DNA of 26,729 bases from JACCZX01 sp038216465. GTDB taxonomy: Bacteria; Pseudomonadota; Gammaproteobacteria; Burkholderiales; Burkholderiaceae_F. The stretch lies in assembly GCA_038216465.1 (NCBI GenBank), contig JBBQQC010000033.1, positions 1 through 26,729 of the forward strand, written 5' to 3'. The translations under genes were made by a program, and so were the position numbers. The notes under the pieces were generated by a model. The model saw nothing but the letters and a program-made list of their open reading frames with translations. It did no database searches and was not told the origin of the DNA. Positions 7,687-15,792 of the stretch are shown piece by piece. Positions within the stretch are counted from its first letter, which is position 1. Each line of letters begins with the position of its first letter.

Positions 7687-7698
7687 GATTCGCTTCCT
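7672..7698. promoter_or_regulatory. Interlocked ribosome sites and overlapping start codons of PLD and peroxiredoxin genes
   Basis: On the + strand AAAGGA (7672-7677) precedes the peroxiredoxin ATG at 7685 by seven bases. On the - strand AGGAAG (7698-7693) precedes the PLD ATG at 7686 by six. The two starts share bases 7685-7686 within a CATG. Each ribosome site therefore lies within the other gene's coding sequence, provided both starts are right. Confidence 0.65.
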
Positions 7699-8224
7699 GG
7701 GCGGCGCACTTCTTGCACTGGCTTTCTGCCTTCCCGCGCGCGCGGCGCTCGATATCGGCGACAACGCGCCGGACTTCACGGCGCCGGCGGCACTGGGCGG
7801 ATCAATCTACAAGTTTTCGCTTGAAGAATCACTACGGAAAGGCCCGGTGGTCCTTTATTTTTTTCCGGCCGCCTTTTCCGAGGGCTGTTCGGTCGAGGCG
7901 CACGAGTTTGCCGAGGCGATCCCGCGCTTCGCGGCGCTCGGCGCTTCGGTCATCGGCGTCTCCGCCGACGATATCGACGCGCTTTCGAAATTCTCGGTCC
8001 AGGCCTGCCAAAGCAAATTTCCCGTCGCATCCGACCCGGCGATGCGCGTGATCAAGTCCTACGACGCTGCAATGAAGACGCGCCCCGAATACGCCAACCG
8101 CATCACGTACGTGATCGCGCCCGGCGGCAAGGTCGTCTATCACTACATGAGCCTGAATCCGACGCGGCACGTCGAGCGAACGCTCGAAGCACTGCGCGTC
8201 TGGTCGGAGACGAAGCCGAAGTAG
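7685..8224 (+). CDS. Exported peroxiredoxin of the AhpC/TSA (PrxQ/BCP-like) type
   Basis: Thiol peroxidase of 179 residues with a signal peptide (about residues 1-20, ending A-R-A before ALDIGD), so it should act in the periplasm. The thioredoxin fold begins GDNAPDFTAPAALGGS. The peroxidatic site reads P61-A-A-F-S65-E-G-C68, a PxxxSxxC form of the canonical PxxxTxxC; Ser replaces Thr, a tolerated variant. C108 in QACQSKFP could be the resolving Cys. It expectedly reduces H2O2 or organic peroxides with a thioredoxin-like donor, here unidentified. AAAGGA sets ATG 7685. The start overlaps the divergent PLD lipoprotein start, and a + strand metabolic run follows. Confidence 0.9.
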   Translation: MIRFLGGALLALAFCLPARAALDIGDNAPDFTAPAALGGSIYKFSLEESLRKGPVVLYFFPAAFSEGCSVEAHEFAEAIPRFAALGASVIGVSADDIDALSKFSVQACQSKFPVASDPAMRVIKSYDAAMKTRPEYANRITYVIAPGGKVVYHYMSLNPTRHVERTLEALRVWSETKPK

Positions 8225-8231
8225 CCCCGGT

Positions 8232-8287
8232 GGAGCACTATCAGTCCGCATTCGCTCTACTTACGCTCGGATGAACCGTAGTGCTTC
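8232..8287 (+). other. Long-range inverted repeat between peroxiredoxin and Ldh genes
   Basis: GGAGCACTA (8232-8240) and TAGTGCTTC (8279-8287) can pair over 9 bp with one G-U, enclosing a 38-base loop that itself has a weak TCCG/CGGA pairing. It fills most of the 72-base gap and ends nine bases before the Ldh ATG. There is no T-run, so it is not a classical terminator. Confidence 0.4.
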
Positions 8288-8296
8288 TACGACCCG

Positions 8297-9373
8297 ATGG
8301 CTTCGCACTCGTTAAACGTCACACGCCTGCGCGCGGCGATTCGTCTCGTCGTGGGTGGATTCGGCAGCTATCCATCCGAAATCGACGCCGTTGCCGACAA
8401 CCTGATCGAGGCCAACCTCACCGGCCACGATTCGCACGGCATCGGCATGCTGCCGCGCTACGTCGAAGCGTTTCAGCAGGGTGGGCTGGTGCCCAACCGG
8501 CACGTACGAACCGTGCTCGATGCCGGTACGTTGCTTCGGCTCGACGGCGCCGCAGGCTTCGGCCAGGTGATTGGCCACGAAGCGATGCAACTCGGCATCG
8601 CGCGGACATTGCAGCACGGCAGCTGCATCGTTGCGCTCGGCAACTCGCACCATCTCGGACGAATCGGTGCGTGGGCCGAGCAAGCCACACAGGCAGGGCT
8701 GGTTTCGATCCACTTTGTCAACGTGATGGCGCGCAGCATCGTCGCTCCCTACGGTGGGGCCGATGCACGCTTCGGCACCAATCCATTCGCAGCGGGCATT
8801 CCGCTGACCGGACGTGAGCCGGTGATCCTGGATTTCGCGACCAGCATGCTGGCGCAAGGCAAGACGCGCGTTGCGTTCAACAAGGGCGAGCTCGTGCCGC
8901 CCGGTTGTTTGCTGGACGATCAGGGGCGCCCAACCCGCGAGGCACGCTACGGCGTTAACCCTCCGTTCGGCGCACTGCTCGCTTTCGGCGAGCACAAAGG
9001 CTATGGAATGGCGCTGCTATGCGAATTACTCGGTGGTGCGCTGGCAGCAGGAATGACACAACACTCGGACGACGTCACGCAGCGACGTATCCTGAATGGG
9101 ATGCTGACGGTGCTGATCGATCCCGCCGCGCTGGCCGATCGCATCGCTTTCGAGCGCGAAGCGCTGGCTTTTATCGAATGGGTGAAGGCGTCGCCGGCGC
9201 GCGAAGGCTTCGAACCCGTCCGTGTTGCCGGCGAACCGGAGCGTGAAACGCGTGCGCAGCGCACGGCGCACGGAGTGCCGGTCGATGCGATCACGTGGAA
9301 TGAGATTATCGGTGCAGCCGGCAAACTGGGTATCGACCCCGCTGCGGTGAATGCAGCGGCCGGTTGGACGTGA
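8297..9373 (+). CDS. Ldh family NAD(P)-dependent malate/L-lactate/ureidoglycolate-type dehydrogenase
   Basis: Member of the LDH2/MDG2 oxidoreductase family (PF02615), 358 residues, standard length. These cytoplasmic NAD(P)H enzymes oxidise or reduce 2-hydroxy acids such as malate, sulfolactate or ureidoglycolate. Motifs in order are D45-S-H47-G (catalytic His), a substrate loop with GNSHHLGRIG, GTNPFAAGIP and DFATSMLAQGK for cofactor contact, and GEHKGYGMALLCELLGG near the C-terminus. Substrate specificity cannot be read. ATG at 8297 is the first start after the gap, and MASHSLNVTRLRAAI is a normal beginning; no ribosome site is evident. It sits downstream of the peroxiredoxin and 26 bases before the DUF1345 gene. 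Confidence 0.93.
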   Translation: MASHSLNVTRLRAAIRLVVGGFGSYPSEIDAVADNLIEANLTGHDSHGIGMLPRYVEAFQQGGLVPNRHVRTVLDAGTLLRLDGAAGFGQVIGHEAMQLGIARTLQHGSCIVALGNSHHLGRIGAWAEQATQAGLVSIHFVNVMARSIVAPYGGADARFGTNPFAAGIPLTGREPVILDFATSMLAQGKTRVAFNKGELVPPGCLLDDQGRPTREARYGVNPPFGALLAFGEHKGYGMALLCELLGGALAAGMTQHSDDVTQRRILNGMLTVLIDPAALADRIAFEREALAFIEWVKASPAREGFEPVRVAGEPERETRAQRTAHGVPVDAITWNEIIGAAGKLGIDPAAVNAAAGWT

Positions 9374-9399
9374 GCGGCGCTTGGGGGCGAACGAAGGCA

Positions 9400-10059
9400 A
9401 TGATCAAGCAACTATACGGACTTTATACATCGCGACCACGCCTGTTCCTCGCGCTCGCAGTCGGTGTGGTCGCCGCCTTCGCGATTCCTTTGCGCGATGC
9501 CGACATCGTCATGCACGCGTTAGTGGGCTGGAACGTCGCGGTTTACCTATACCTGATCATTATCTGGCTGCTTATGCTGCGAGCCGACCACCAGGACGTA
9601 CGCGCGTACGCGAAAAAGCAGGACGAGAAGGCGTATGTGATCCTCCCCGTGCTGTCACTCGGGGCCTTGATGAGCCTGGTTGCGATCGTGATCGAGCTCG
9701 CCGGCGCGGAGACCGGGGAGAGCAGCCGGTCGTTCCAGATCGGGATGACCGCGGCCACCGTGATCGGCTCATGGCTGCTGCTGCCGACGGTGTTTGGCTT
9801 GCACTACGCGCACGTGTATTACCAGGCGAGCGGCGGCGAAGCGACGTTGATTTTTCCGGAGAAAAGCGTGAAGCCCGACTACGGGGACTTCATGTACTTC
9901 TCCTTTACCATCGCCGTCGCGTTCGCAACATCCGATATCGCGGTCTGCACGCACGGCATGCGCAGGCTCGTGCTCGCACAGTCGGTGCTGGCATTCTTCT
10001 TCAATGCCAGCATTCTCGCGCTGTCCATCAACATCTCGGCGAGCCTGATCTCTCATTGA
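9400..10059 (+). CDS. DUF1345 domain membrane protein
   Basis: Predicted inner-membrane protein of the DUF1345 family (PF07077), 219 residues from ATG 9400. It opens with a basic stretch (LYTSRPRLFLAL), as family members do. Hydrophobic helices lie near residues 15-30, 36-60, 80-102, 115-135 and 195-215. The signature P-D-Y-G-D-F-M-Y-F-S-F-T-I-A-V-A-F-A-T-S is present, and this conserved stretch makes the family call secure. Function is unknown. The frame is open back to a TTG at 9364 and a GTG at 9370 that would overlap the Ldh stop; the family-like N-terminus favours ATG 9400. Confidence 0.88.
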   Translation: MIKQLYGLYTSRPRLFLALAVGVVAAFAIPLRDADIVMHALVGWNVAVYLYLIIIWLLMLRADHQDVRAYAKKQDEKAYVILPVLSLGALMSLVAIVIELAGAETGESSRSFQIGMTAATVIGSWLLLPTVFGLHYAHVYYQASGGEATLIFPEKSVKPDYGDFMYFSFTIAVAFATSDIAVCTHGMRRLVLAQSVLAFFFNASILALSINISASLISH

Positions 10060-10122
10060 TAGTCCATCATTTCGCAGCCGCTTGGCGAGCTCCTTCGTCA
10101 GATGCGGCACAGGAATCGAGCG

Positions 10123-11061
10123 ATGACTGAAGGCGTGCGTCACAAGGACGGCCGGGGAAGCTATGTGGTGCTGCTCAATGCGGCAGCGGGAGCGATCGAC
10201 GCCACCAAGCGCGAGCAAGCCATCCGAGAGCTCTTCGAGGCACGCGGCGTGCACGCAAACATCCGCACCCTGCAAAAGGGCGAAGACGTCGTGTTGGCCG
10301 GCAAACGCGCGGTCGCGGACCAGCCGCAAGTGGTTGTGGCGGGCGGTGGTGATGGAACACTGAACGCGATCGCCCAATCGGTTGTCGGCAGCAGCGTGAC
10401 GTTTGGCATCCTTCCGCTCGGCACCCTCAACCATTTCGCGAAGGACATGGGCATTCCGATTGACCTGGATGCTGCGGTTGACACGATTTGCGATGGTCAC
10501 GTAAAGCAAGTCGACGTGGCGCGCGTCAACGGCCGCTTCTTCCTCAACAACTCGAGCCTCGGTCTGTATCCGCAACTGGTGCGTCGACGCGAAGAGTTGA
10601 TGCAGCGGCTCGGGCACGGCAAGTGGCCGGCGTTTCTATGGGCCGCATTGACGGTGCTGCGGCGGCATCCCTTCGTCCAGGTTAGCCTGAGTGTCGATGG
10701 CAAATCACTCGACCGTCGCACGCCGCTCGTTTTCATCGGTAACAACAGCTACGAGCTTGACGGCGTCCACCTGGGCGGGCGTCGCTGTCTGGACGAGGGC
10801 CATCTCAGCATTCATATCGTCGATCACACTGACCGCATCGGCTTGCTCGCGCTCGCCATGCGTGCATTGTTCGGCAAGTTGCGCCAGGCGGAGGACTTCG
10901 AGACATTCTGTGCGTTGCGCGTCGAAGTGCGCACGCGAAGAAAGAGCATCATGGTCGCAACGGACGGCGAAGTGAGCCGGCTTGAAACTCCGCTCATTTA
11001 TCAGGCCGAACCCCTTGCCCTATCGGTGCTCGTCCCTTCAGAACGCCGCTCTGCACCGTAA
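10123..11061 (+). CDS. YegS/BmrU-like diacylglycerol/lipid kinase
   Basis: Lipid kinase with a DAGK catalytic domain (PF00781), 312 residues. Visible are the nucleotide-binding signature G74-G-G-D-G-T79 after a VVVAG strand, the GILPLGTLNHFAKD motif (98-109) and the C-terminal lipid-binding beta-domain ending with VATDGEV, where the DGE is conserved. It phosphorylates a membrane lipid such as diacylglycerol or phosphatidylglycerol from the cytoplasmic face; the exact lipid is not readable. ATG at 10123 has AGGAA eight bases upstream; the ATG at 10102 has none. It is the last gene of the + strand run and is convergent with D-tartrate dehydratase, 23 bases apart. Together with the PLD gene it gives two phospholipid-related genes nearby, but they are not in one operon. 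Confidence 0.93.
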   Translation: MTEGVRHKDGRGSYVVLLNAAAGAIDATKREQAIRELFEARGVHANIRTLQKGEDVVLAGKRAVADQPQVVVAGGGDGTLNAIAQSVVGSSVTFGILPLGTLNHFAKDMGIPIDLDAAVDTICDGHVKQVDVARVNGRFFLNNSSLGLYPQLVRRREELMQRLGHGKWPAFLWAALTVLRRHPFVQVSLSVDGKSLDRRTPLVFIGNNSYELDGVHLGGRRCLDEGHLSIHIVDHTDRIGLLALAMRALFGKLRQAEDFETFCALRVEVRTRRKSIMVATDGEVSRLETPLIYQAEPLALSVLVPSERRSAP

Positions 11062-11084
11062 CGCCGAGCGGCACGCGCTCCGGA

Positions 11085-12251
11085 TCAGCCGGCGAGCGCC
11101 CGCATCTCTCGATACAGATCGCCTTTCCCCTCGAAGCCGATGCCAGGAAGCTCTGGCAGCATGACGTAGCCGTTGTCGACCTTGACACCGTCGGGAAACC
11201 CGCCATAGGGCTGAAAGAGATCGGGGTATGACTCGTTGCCGCCCAGTCCGAGCCCCGCAGCAATCGCGAGCGACATCTGATGGCCGCCGTGCGGCACGCA
11301 GCGCGACGCCGACCAGCCGTACTCCTTCAGCATGTCGAGCGTTCGCATGTATTCAACCAGGCCGTAGCTCAGCGCGCAGTCGAACTGCAGCCAGTCCCGA
11401 TCGGGGCGCATGCCGCCGTAGCGAATCAAGTTGCGTGCATCCTGCATCGAGAACAAATTTTCGCCGGTGGCCATTGGGCCCGCGTAGTGCTGGACCAGCT
11501 CGGCCTGCAGTGCGTAGTCGAGGGGATCACCCGGCTCCTCGTACCAGAACAGGTCGTACTCGGACAAAGCCTTCGCATATTCGATCGCGGTCTTTAAATC
11601 GAAGCGGCCATTGGCGTCGACCGCAAGTTTCTGCCCGGGCCCAAGCAAATTCAGCACGGCTTCTATGCGCTTGCGATCTTCGGCCAGCGATGCGCCGCCG
11701 ATCTTTTTCTTGACGACCGAATAGCCGCGGTCAAGATAACTGCGCATTTCCTTGACGAGCCCATCGATGCCTTGACCGGGCCAGTAGTACCCGCCGGCCG
11801 CGTAGACAAACACCTTGCGATTCGCCGCGCCATTTCCGTAGCGCTCGGCAAGAAGTTGGAACAAGGGTTTGTCTTCGATCTTTGCTACGGCGTCCCACAC
11901 GGCCATGTCGATCGTACCCACCGCCACCGAGCGTTCGCCGTGACCCCCCGGCTTCTCGTTGATCATCATCGCCTGCCAGATTTTGGGCGGATCGAGGTTG
12001 TCGCGTTCTTCGTCCAGCAGGCTCCGAGGGTCGGCCTCCAGAAGGCGCGGTCGAAACCGCTCGCGGAACAAGCAGCCCTGCCCATAGCGACCGTTCGAAT
12101 TGAAGCCATAGCCAATCACCGGTTTGCCGTCGCGGATCACGTCGGTTACCACCGCGATAAGGCTCAACGTCATCTTGCTGAAGTCGATATACGCATTGCG
12201 GATGTTCGACTTGATGGGCTTGGTGGCTTCGCGAATGTCTACGATCTTCAT
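11085..12251 (-). CDS. tarD: D(-)-tartrate dehydratase (enolase superfamily)
   Basis: 388-residue mandelate-racemase-subgroup enolase-superfamily enzyme. It corresponds almost residue for residue, as remembered, to the Bradyrhizobium D-tartrate dehydratase (EC 4.2.1.81), which converts D-tartrate to oxaloacetate. Catalytic residues match with a one-residue offset: K183 in the K-x-K motif, metal ligands D212, E238/E239 and E264, and H321 in VPHGGHQMS. Diagnostic blocks are NAYIDFSKMT, GFNSNGRYGQG, NEKPGGHGERSVAVGTIDMAVWDAVAKI and NESYPDLFQPYGGFPDG. The start MKIVDIREATKPI matches the family opening. It lies 32 bases after the trypsin-like gene on the same strand. No tartrate transporter or regulator is adjacent. 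Confidence 0.95.
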   Translation of the reverse strand: MKIVDIREATKPIKSNIRNAYIDFSKMTLSLIAVVTDVIRDGKPVIGYGFNSNGRYGQGCLFRERFRPRLLEADPRSLLDEERDNLDPPKIWQAMMINEKPGGHGERSVAVGTIDMAVWDAVAKIEDKPLFQLLAERYGNGAANRKVFVYAAGGYYWPGQGIDGLVKEMRSYLDRGYSVVKKKIGGASLAEDRKRIEAVLNLLGPGQKLAVDANGRFDLKTAIEYAKALSEYDLFWYEEPGDPLDYALQAELVQHYAGPMATGENLFSMQDARNLIRYGGMRPDRDWLQFDCALSYGLVEYMRTLDMLKEYGWSASRCVPHGGHQMSLAIAAGLGLGGNESYPDLFQPYGGFPDGVKVDNGYVMLPELPGIGFEGKGDLYREMRALAG

Positions 12252-12283
12252 GCGTTGGTCTCGTGCCTAGGATGCGCTGGCTG

Positions 12284-13018
12284 TTACTGCAGCAAATCGA
12301 GAACGCATCCAATCGATTCGGCCCGCAAGTGTGCGCCGTGCAAGAACGACACTTGAATAGCGACCGGCCGCAGCACGCAGGCGACGCCGTCGTCCGATTC
12401 CTCGCTAATGCTCCATAGCGTCGCACCGGATACGCCGTCGAGTTCCGGCGTCCAGATCGTCACGCCGTCCAAGCGCTCGGCCGTACGCGCGTAGCCATAC
12501 CGCTGCGCATCGATTGAGCCGGTAAAAAGAACCAGCGGCTTAGCGTAAACACACCCGTCGATGCGGCGGGCATTGCACGCCGGATAACCGGCGAGAACGT
12601 AGTTGGTTTGAGGTGCGTCAGCCGCCGTCCAGCCATGCATCGAGCTGGCTTCCCAGTTTGCGCACACCCGCCGCGCCAACGATCGGTTACCAATCCAGAG
12701 AATGGCGACGTCGTTGTCCGGATGCGTGACGATGCGAACGCGCGCCGAATGCAACGAAGCAACGCGTCCGTCGCGCGGCAGTGGAACGGCCAGGTCGCCC
12801 GCGGATGCCCGCTCGAATACGTGCGCCGCGGTCACCAGGCCGACGCGGTCACCCGCGCGTACCAAGGCGGCAGTCGCCAGTGGCTCGAGCCGGCCTTCAT
12901 TCAACCGCGATAACGGAATCGCACGCTTGAGTAACGCCGCACCGATCGCATTGGCCCGCGTGGGCGCCACTTCGGCGCCCAATCGAATCGGAATGGTATC
13001 TGTCGCCTGCCAATGCAT
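12284..13018 (-). CDS. Trypsin-like peptidase-domain protein without signal peptide
   Basis: 244-residue protein that looks like a chymotrypsin/trypsin-fold serine peptidase. L-V-T-A-A-H66-V-F is a typical catalytic His strand. H99-P-D-N-D103-V-A-I-L-W-I is a typical Asp segment. L-D-G-V-S197-G-A-T-L-W replaces the usual G-x-S-G-G/S-P-L, so the oxyanion loop is close to canonical. Four Cys lie around 119-156. Unlike DegP or secreted trypsins, it has no visible signal peptide and no PDZ domain. The role is unknown; it may be a cytosolic protease or a degenerate one. ATG at 13018 is the only sensible start. It lies between gloA (58 bases upstream) and tartrate dehydratase (32 bases downstream) on one strand. 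Distant family assignment only. Confidence 0.72.
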   Translation of the reverse strand: MHWQATDTIPIRLGAEVAPTRANAIGAALLKRAIPLSRLNEGRLEPLATAALVRAGDRVGLVTAAHVFERASAGDLAVPLPRDGRVASLHSARVRIVTHPDNDVAILWIGNRSLARRVCANWEASSMHGWTAADAPQTNYVLAGYPACNARRIDGCVYAKPLVLFTGSIDAQRYGYARTAERLDGVTIWTPELDGVSGATLWSISEESDDGVACVLRPVAIQVSFLHGAHLRAESIGCVLDLLQ

Positions 13019-13076
13019 GCCATGACGCTAACGCGACGGCGGCGCGCGCGAACACGCGAGAAACAATGCTTTAAGG

Positions 13077-13460
13077 CTACGCGCGCTCAATCAGTTCGAT
13101 CTTGTAGCAATCAGGATCCTGCACGAACGCGATCACCGTAGTGCCGCCTTTGACGGGGCCGGGTTCGCGTGTGACTGTTCCGCCGTCGGCCTTGATCCGT
13201 GCGCACAAGCCATGAATATCGTCGACCCCAATTGCGATATGGCCGTAGCCTGCACCGAGGTCATAGCTCGCGACTCCGTAGTTGTACGTCAGCTCGATCA
13301 CCGCTTGCTGTGATTCGTCGGCGTAGCCGACAAAAGCCAGCGAATATTTCTGCTCCGGGCGATCGGTCGTGCGCAGCAGGCGCATCCCCATCAGGCGCGT
13401 ATAAAAGTCGATGGAGCGCTGCAGGTCACCGACCCGCAGCATCGTGTGCAGCATTCTCAT
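13077..13460 (-). CDS. gloA: Lactoylglutathione lyase (glyoxalase I)
   Basis: Glyoxalase I of 127 residues, close in length and sequence style to the E. coli enzyme. It isomerises the methylglyoxal-glutathione hemithioacetal to S-lactoylglutathione in the cytoplasm. All four metal ligands sit at the E. coli positions: H5 (MLHTMLRV), E56 (VIELTYN), H74 (YGHIAIGV) and E122 (KIELIE). GDLQRSIDFYTRLMGM and KYSLAFVGY are characteristic. This is the Ni2+-type short form, lacking the extra loops of Zn-type enzymes. Divergent from the S9 peptidase gene, with 120 bases between starts; it may be first in a run with the trypsin-like gene and tartrate dehydratase. Confidence 0.97.
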   Translation of the reverse strand: MRMLHTMLRVGDLQRSIDFYTRLMGMRLLRTTDRPEQKYSLAFVGYADESQQAVIELTYNYGVASYDLGAGYGHIAIGVDDIHGLCARIKADGGTVTREPGPVKGGTTVIAFVQDPDCYKIELIERA

Positions 13461-13580
13461 GGTTGTCGTCCGGAATCGTCAGGTGGGCGCGGATATCTTC
13501 GGAATTCTGCCTCACAATGCCACTGCAAATATCGTGCAGCAGCGGATCCGTTGCGCGTAGGTCTCGGGGAAAGCAACACC

Positions 13581-15755
13581 ATGAAGAATACTTGTTCCGT
13601 ACGGGCCGTCGCCGGCCTGACGATAGGCTCGTTGTTGTCTTTGGGCTGCGCCGCTGCGATCGCGGCCGGTTTTGACTATCCACCCACCCCCAAACGGCCG
13701 GTGACGGAAACGTTTCACGGCGTCATTGTGGTAGATGACTATCGGTGGCTGGAGGACGACAAGTCGGCCGAGGTCAAGTCGTGGGTCGAGAAGCAGAACG
13801 CGCTGACGCGCAAGTATCTTGATTCGGTTCCGCAGCGGCCTGAGATCGCGCGCCGTGTCGAGCAACTGCTGTCCGACAATAGCGTTACGCGACACACCTT
13901 CCAATATCGCGGCGGACGCGTGTTCGCGCTGAAAAACGCGCCACCGAAAAACCAGGCCACGCTGGTAGTGCTGCCGCGCGATCTCGACGTCGCGCAAGAA
14001 CGCGTGGTACTCGATCCAAACGTCGTCGATTCAACCGGCCGGACGACGATCGACTTCTTCAAGGCGTCATACGACGGCAAGCGCGTGATCGTCTCGTTGT
14101 CGCAGAGCGGCAGCGAAGAGGGCACCGTTTACGTCTACGAAGTCGCGAGCGGAAAACGGCTGCCCGACGTGGTCCCCGAAGTGGCGTATCCGACCGCTGG
14201 CGGCAGCGTCGAGTGGGCGGCCGACAGTGGCGGCTTCTACTACACGCGCTACCCGCGAGCGAACGAGCGCGCAGAGGCCGATCGTTATTTCTATCAGATG
14301 GTGTGGTTTCACAAGTTGGGTACCCCGCTGGCTGACGATCACTACGTGATCGGGCGCGACTTTCCGCGCATTGCGGAGATCGAGCTCAAAGGCAGCCGAG
14401 ACGGTCGCTTCCTGCTGGCCGAAGTAAAGAATGGTGACGGCGGCGAGATCGCCTTTCACCTGCGAAACGCGGCGGGCCACTGGACCCAGGTCGCCGGATT
14501 CACCAACGGCGTGAAGCAAATGATGATTGGCCGCGATCGCCTGTGGGCGATGTCGGTGGCAGACGCTCCGCTGGGCCGCATCGTGTCGATGCCTCTGACC
14601 CGGCCCAAGCTCGCACACGCGACGGTCGTCGTTCCAGAAACCAAACTCGTGGCGGAACATGTGACGCCGACAGCCTCGCATCTATACGTGCAATACCGCG
14701 ACGGAGGACCATCGGTCGTGCGCGTGTTCTCGCTGGCCGGTAAGTCGCTGGGCGAGTTGCCCGCCGAGAAAAATTCTGAGATCCGTGTCGGCGAAGCGCT
14801 CGGCGGCGACGACGTGATGGTGCGGGTCACCAGCTACGTGATGCCTCCGACCCAGTATGTTTACCAAGCGCGAAATCTGCGCCTAACGCCGACCCATCTC
14901 GATAGTCTGCCGCGCTACGACTTTTCCGACGCAACGGTGGAGCGGGTGTTTGCGACTTCGAAGGACGGGACGAAAGTGCCGATGTCGATCCTGCATCGCA
15001 AAGACATGCTGCTGGACGCGACCTCGCCCGTGATTCTTTACGGCTATGGCGGATATGGCATCAGCATGACGCCCCATTTTTCCGCAATGAATCGCTTGTG
15101 GCTCGACTACGGCGGCGCTTTTGCGGTGGCGAATGTGCGCGGCGGTGGCGAGTACGGCGAGCCGTGGCACGAAGCGGGCAAGCTGACGAAGAAGCAAAAC
15201 GTGTTCGACGACTTTGCCGCCTGCATGCAGTTCTTGGTCGAACGCAAATACACACGGCCTGACCGGCTTGCCATCCTGGGCGGCAGCAACGGCGGGCTGT
15301 TAATGGGCGCCGCGCTAACGCAGCACCCGGCCGCGATGCGCGCCGTGGTCAGCGAAGTTGGAATTTACGATTCGACCCGGTGGGAAACGCAGCCCAACGG
15401 CGAGTTCAACGTGACCGAGTTCGGTTCCGTCAGCGACCCGCTGCAGTTCAAGGCGCTGTTCGACTACTCGCCGTTGCTGCGCGTTAGGGACGGTGTCACG
15501 TACCCGGCCGTATTGCTGACCACCGGCGACACCGACGGCCGTGTCGCGCCGTACGAGTCGCGCAAGATGGCGGCGCGGCTGCAGGCGGCCAGCAGTTCGA
15601 AGTATCCGGTGCTGCTGCGAACCGAAGCAGACGCCGGGCACGGCATCGGCACCGCTTTGTCGACTCGCATCCAGCAGGAGGCCGATGTGTACACCTTCCT
15701 TGTCGATCAGCTGGGAATCAGCGCGCCCGTGCCGTCGACCAACGGCAAGCATTGA
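13581..15755 (+). CDS. Exported prolyl-oligopeptidase family (S9A) serine peptidase
   Basis: 724-residue peptidase with the N-terminal beta-propeller and C-terminal alpha/beta-hydrolase of the S9A prolyl oligopeptidase family, which cleave short proline-containing peptides. An N-terminal signal peptide (about residues 1-28) suggests a periplasmic location. Landmarks are YPPTPKRPVTETFHGVIVVDDYRWLED at the start of the fold, YGYGGYGISMTPHFS, and VRGGGEYGEPWHEAGKLTKKQNVFDDF. The nucleophile is S569 (GGSNGGLLMG), followed by D652 (T-D-G-R-V) and H687 (AGHG). ATG 13581 is chosen because the signal peptide begins there and a GGGGAAAG stretch lies just upstream; the open frame back to 13446 would put 45 unrelated residues before it and overlap gloA. 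Confidence 0.93.
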   Translation: MKNTCSVRAVAGLTIGSLLSLGCAAAIAAGFDYPPTPKRPVTETFHGVIVVDDYRWLEDDKSAEVKSWVEKQNALTRKYLDSVPQRPEIARRVEQLLSDNSVTRHTFQYRGGRVFALKNAPPKNQATLVVLPRDLDVAQERVVLDPNVVDSTGRTTIDFFKASYDGKRVIVSLSQSGSEEGTVYVYEVASGKRLPDVVPEVAYPTAGGSVEWAADSGGFYYTRYPRANERAEADRYFYQMVWFHKLGTPLADDHYVIGRDFPRIAEIELKGSRDGRFLLAEVKNGDGGEIAFHLRNAAGHWTQVAGFTNGVKQMMIGRDRLWAMSVADAPLGRIVSMPLTRPKLAHATVVVPETKLVAEHVTPTASHLYVQYRDGGPSVVRVFSLAGKSLGELPAEKNSEIRVGEALGGDDVMVRVTSYVMPPTQYVYQARNLRLTPTHLDSLPRYDFSDATVERVFATSKDGTKVPMSILHRKDMLLDATSPVILYGYGGYGISMTPHFSAMNRLWLDYGGAFAVANVRGGGEYGEPWHEAGKLTKKQNVFDDFAACMQFLVERKYTRPDRLAILGGSNGGLLMGAALTQHPAAMRAVVSEVGIYDSTRWETQPNGEFNVTEFGSVSDPLQFKALFDYSPLLRVRDGVTYPAVLLTTGDTDGRVAPYESRKMAARLQAASSSKYPVLLRTEADAGHGIGTALSTRIQQEADVYTFLVDQLGISAPVPSTNGKH

Positions 15756-15792
15756 CTGCGCGTACGCAAGACGAGATACCGCAACAGCAAAT

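Noticed and set aside
13446..13580. Upstream extension of the S9 peptidase
   Set aside because: It would place 45 unrelated residues before a clear signal peptide and overlap the divergent gloA start.
15756..15792. Possible terminator between the convergent S9 peptidase and Cys-rich genes
   Set aside because: Only a short TGCG/CGCA pairing and no run of T on either strand.
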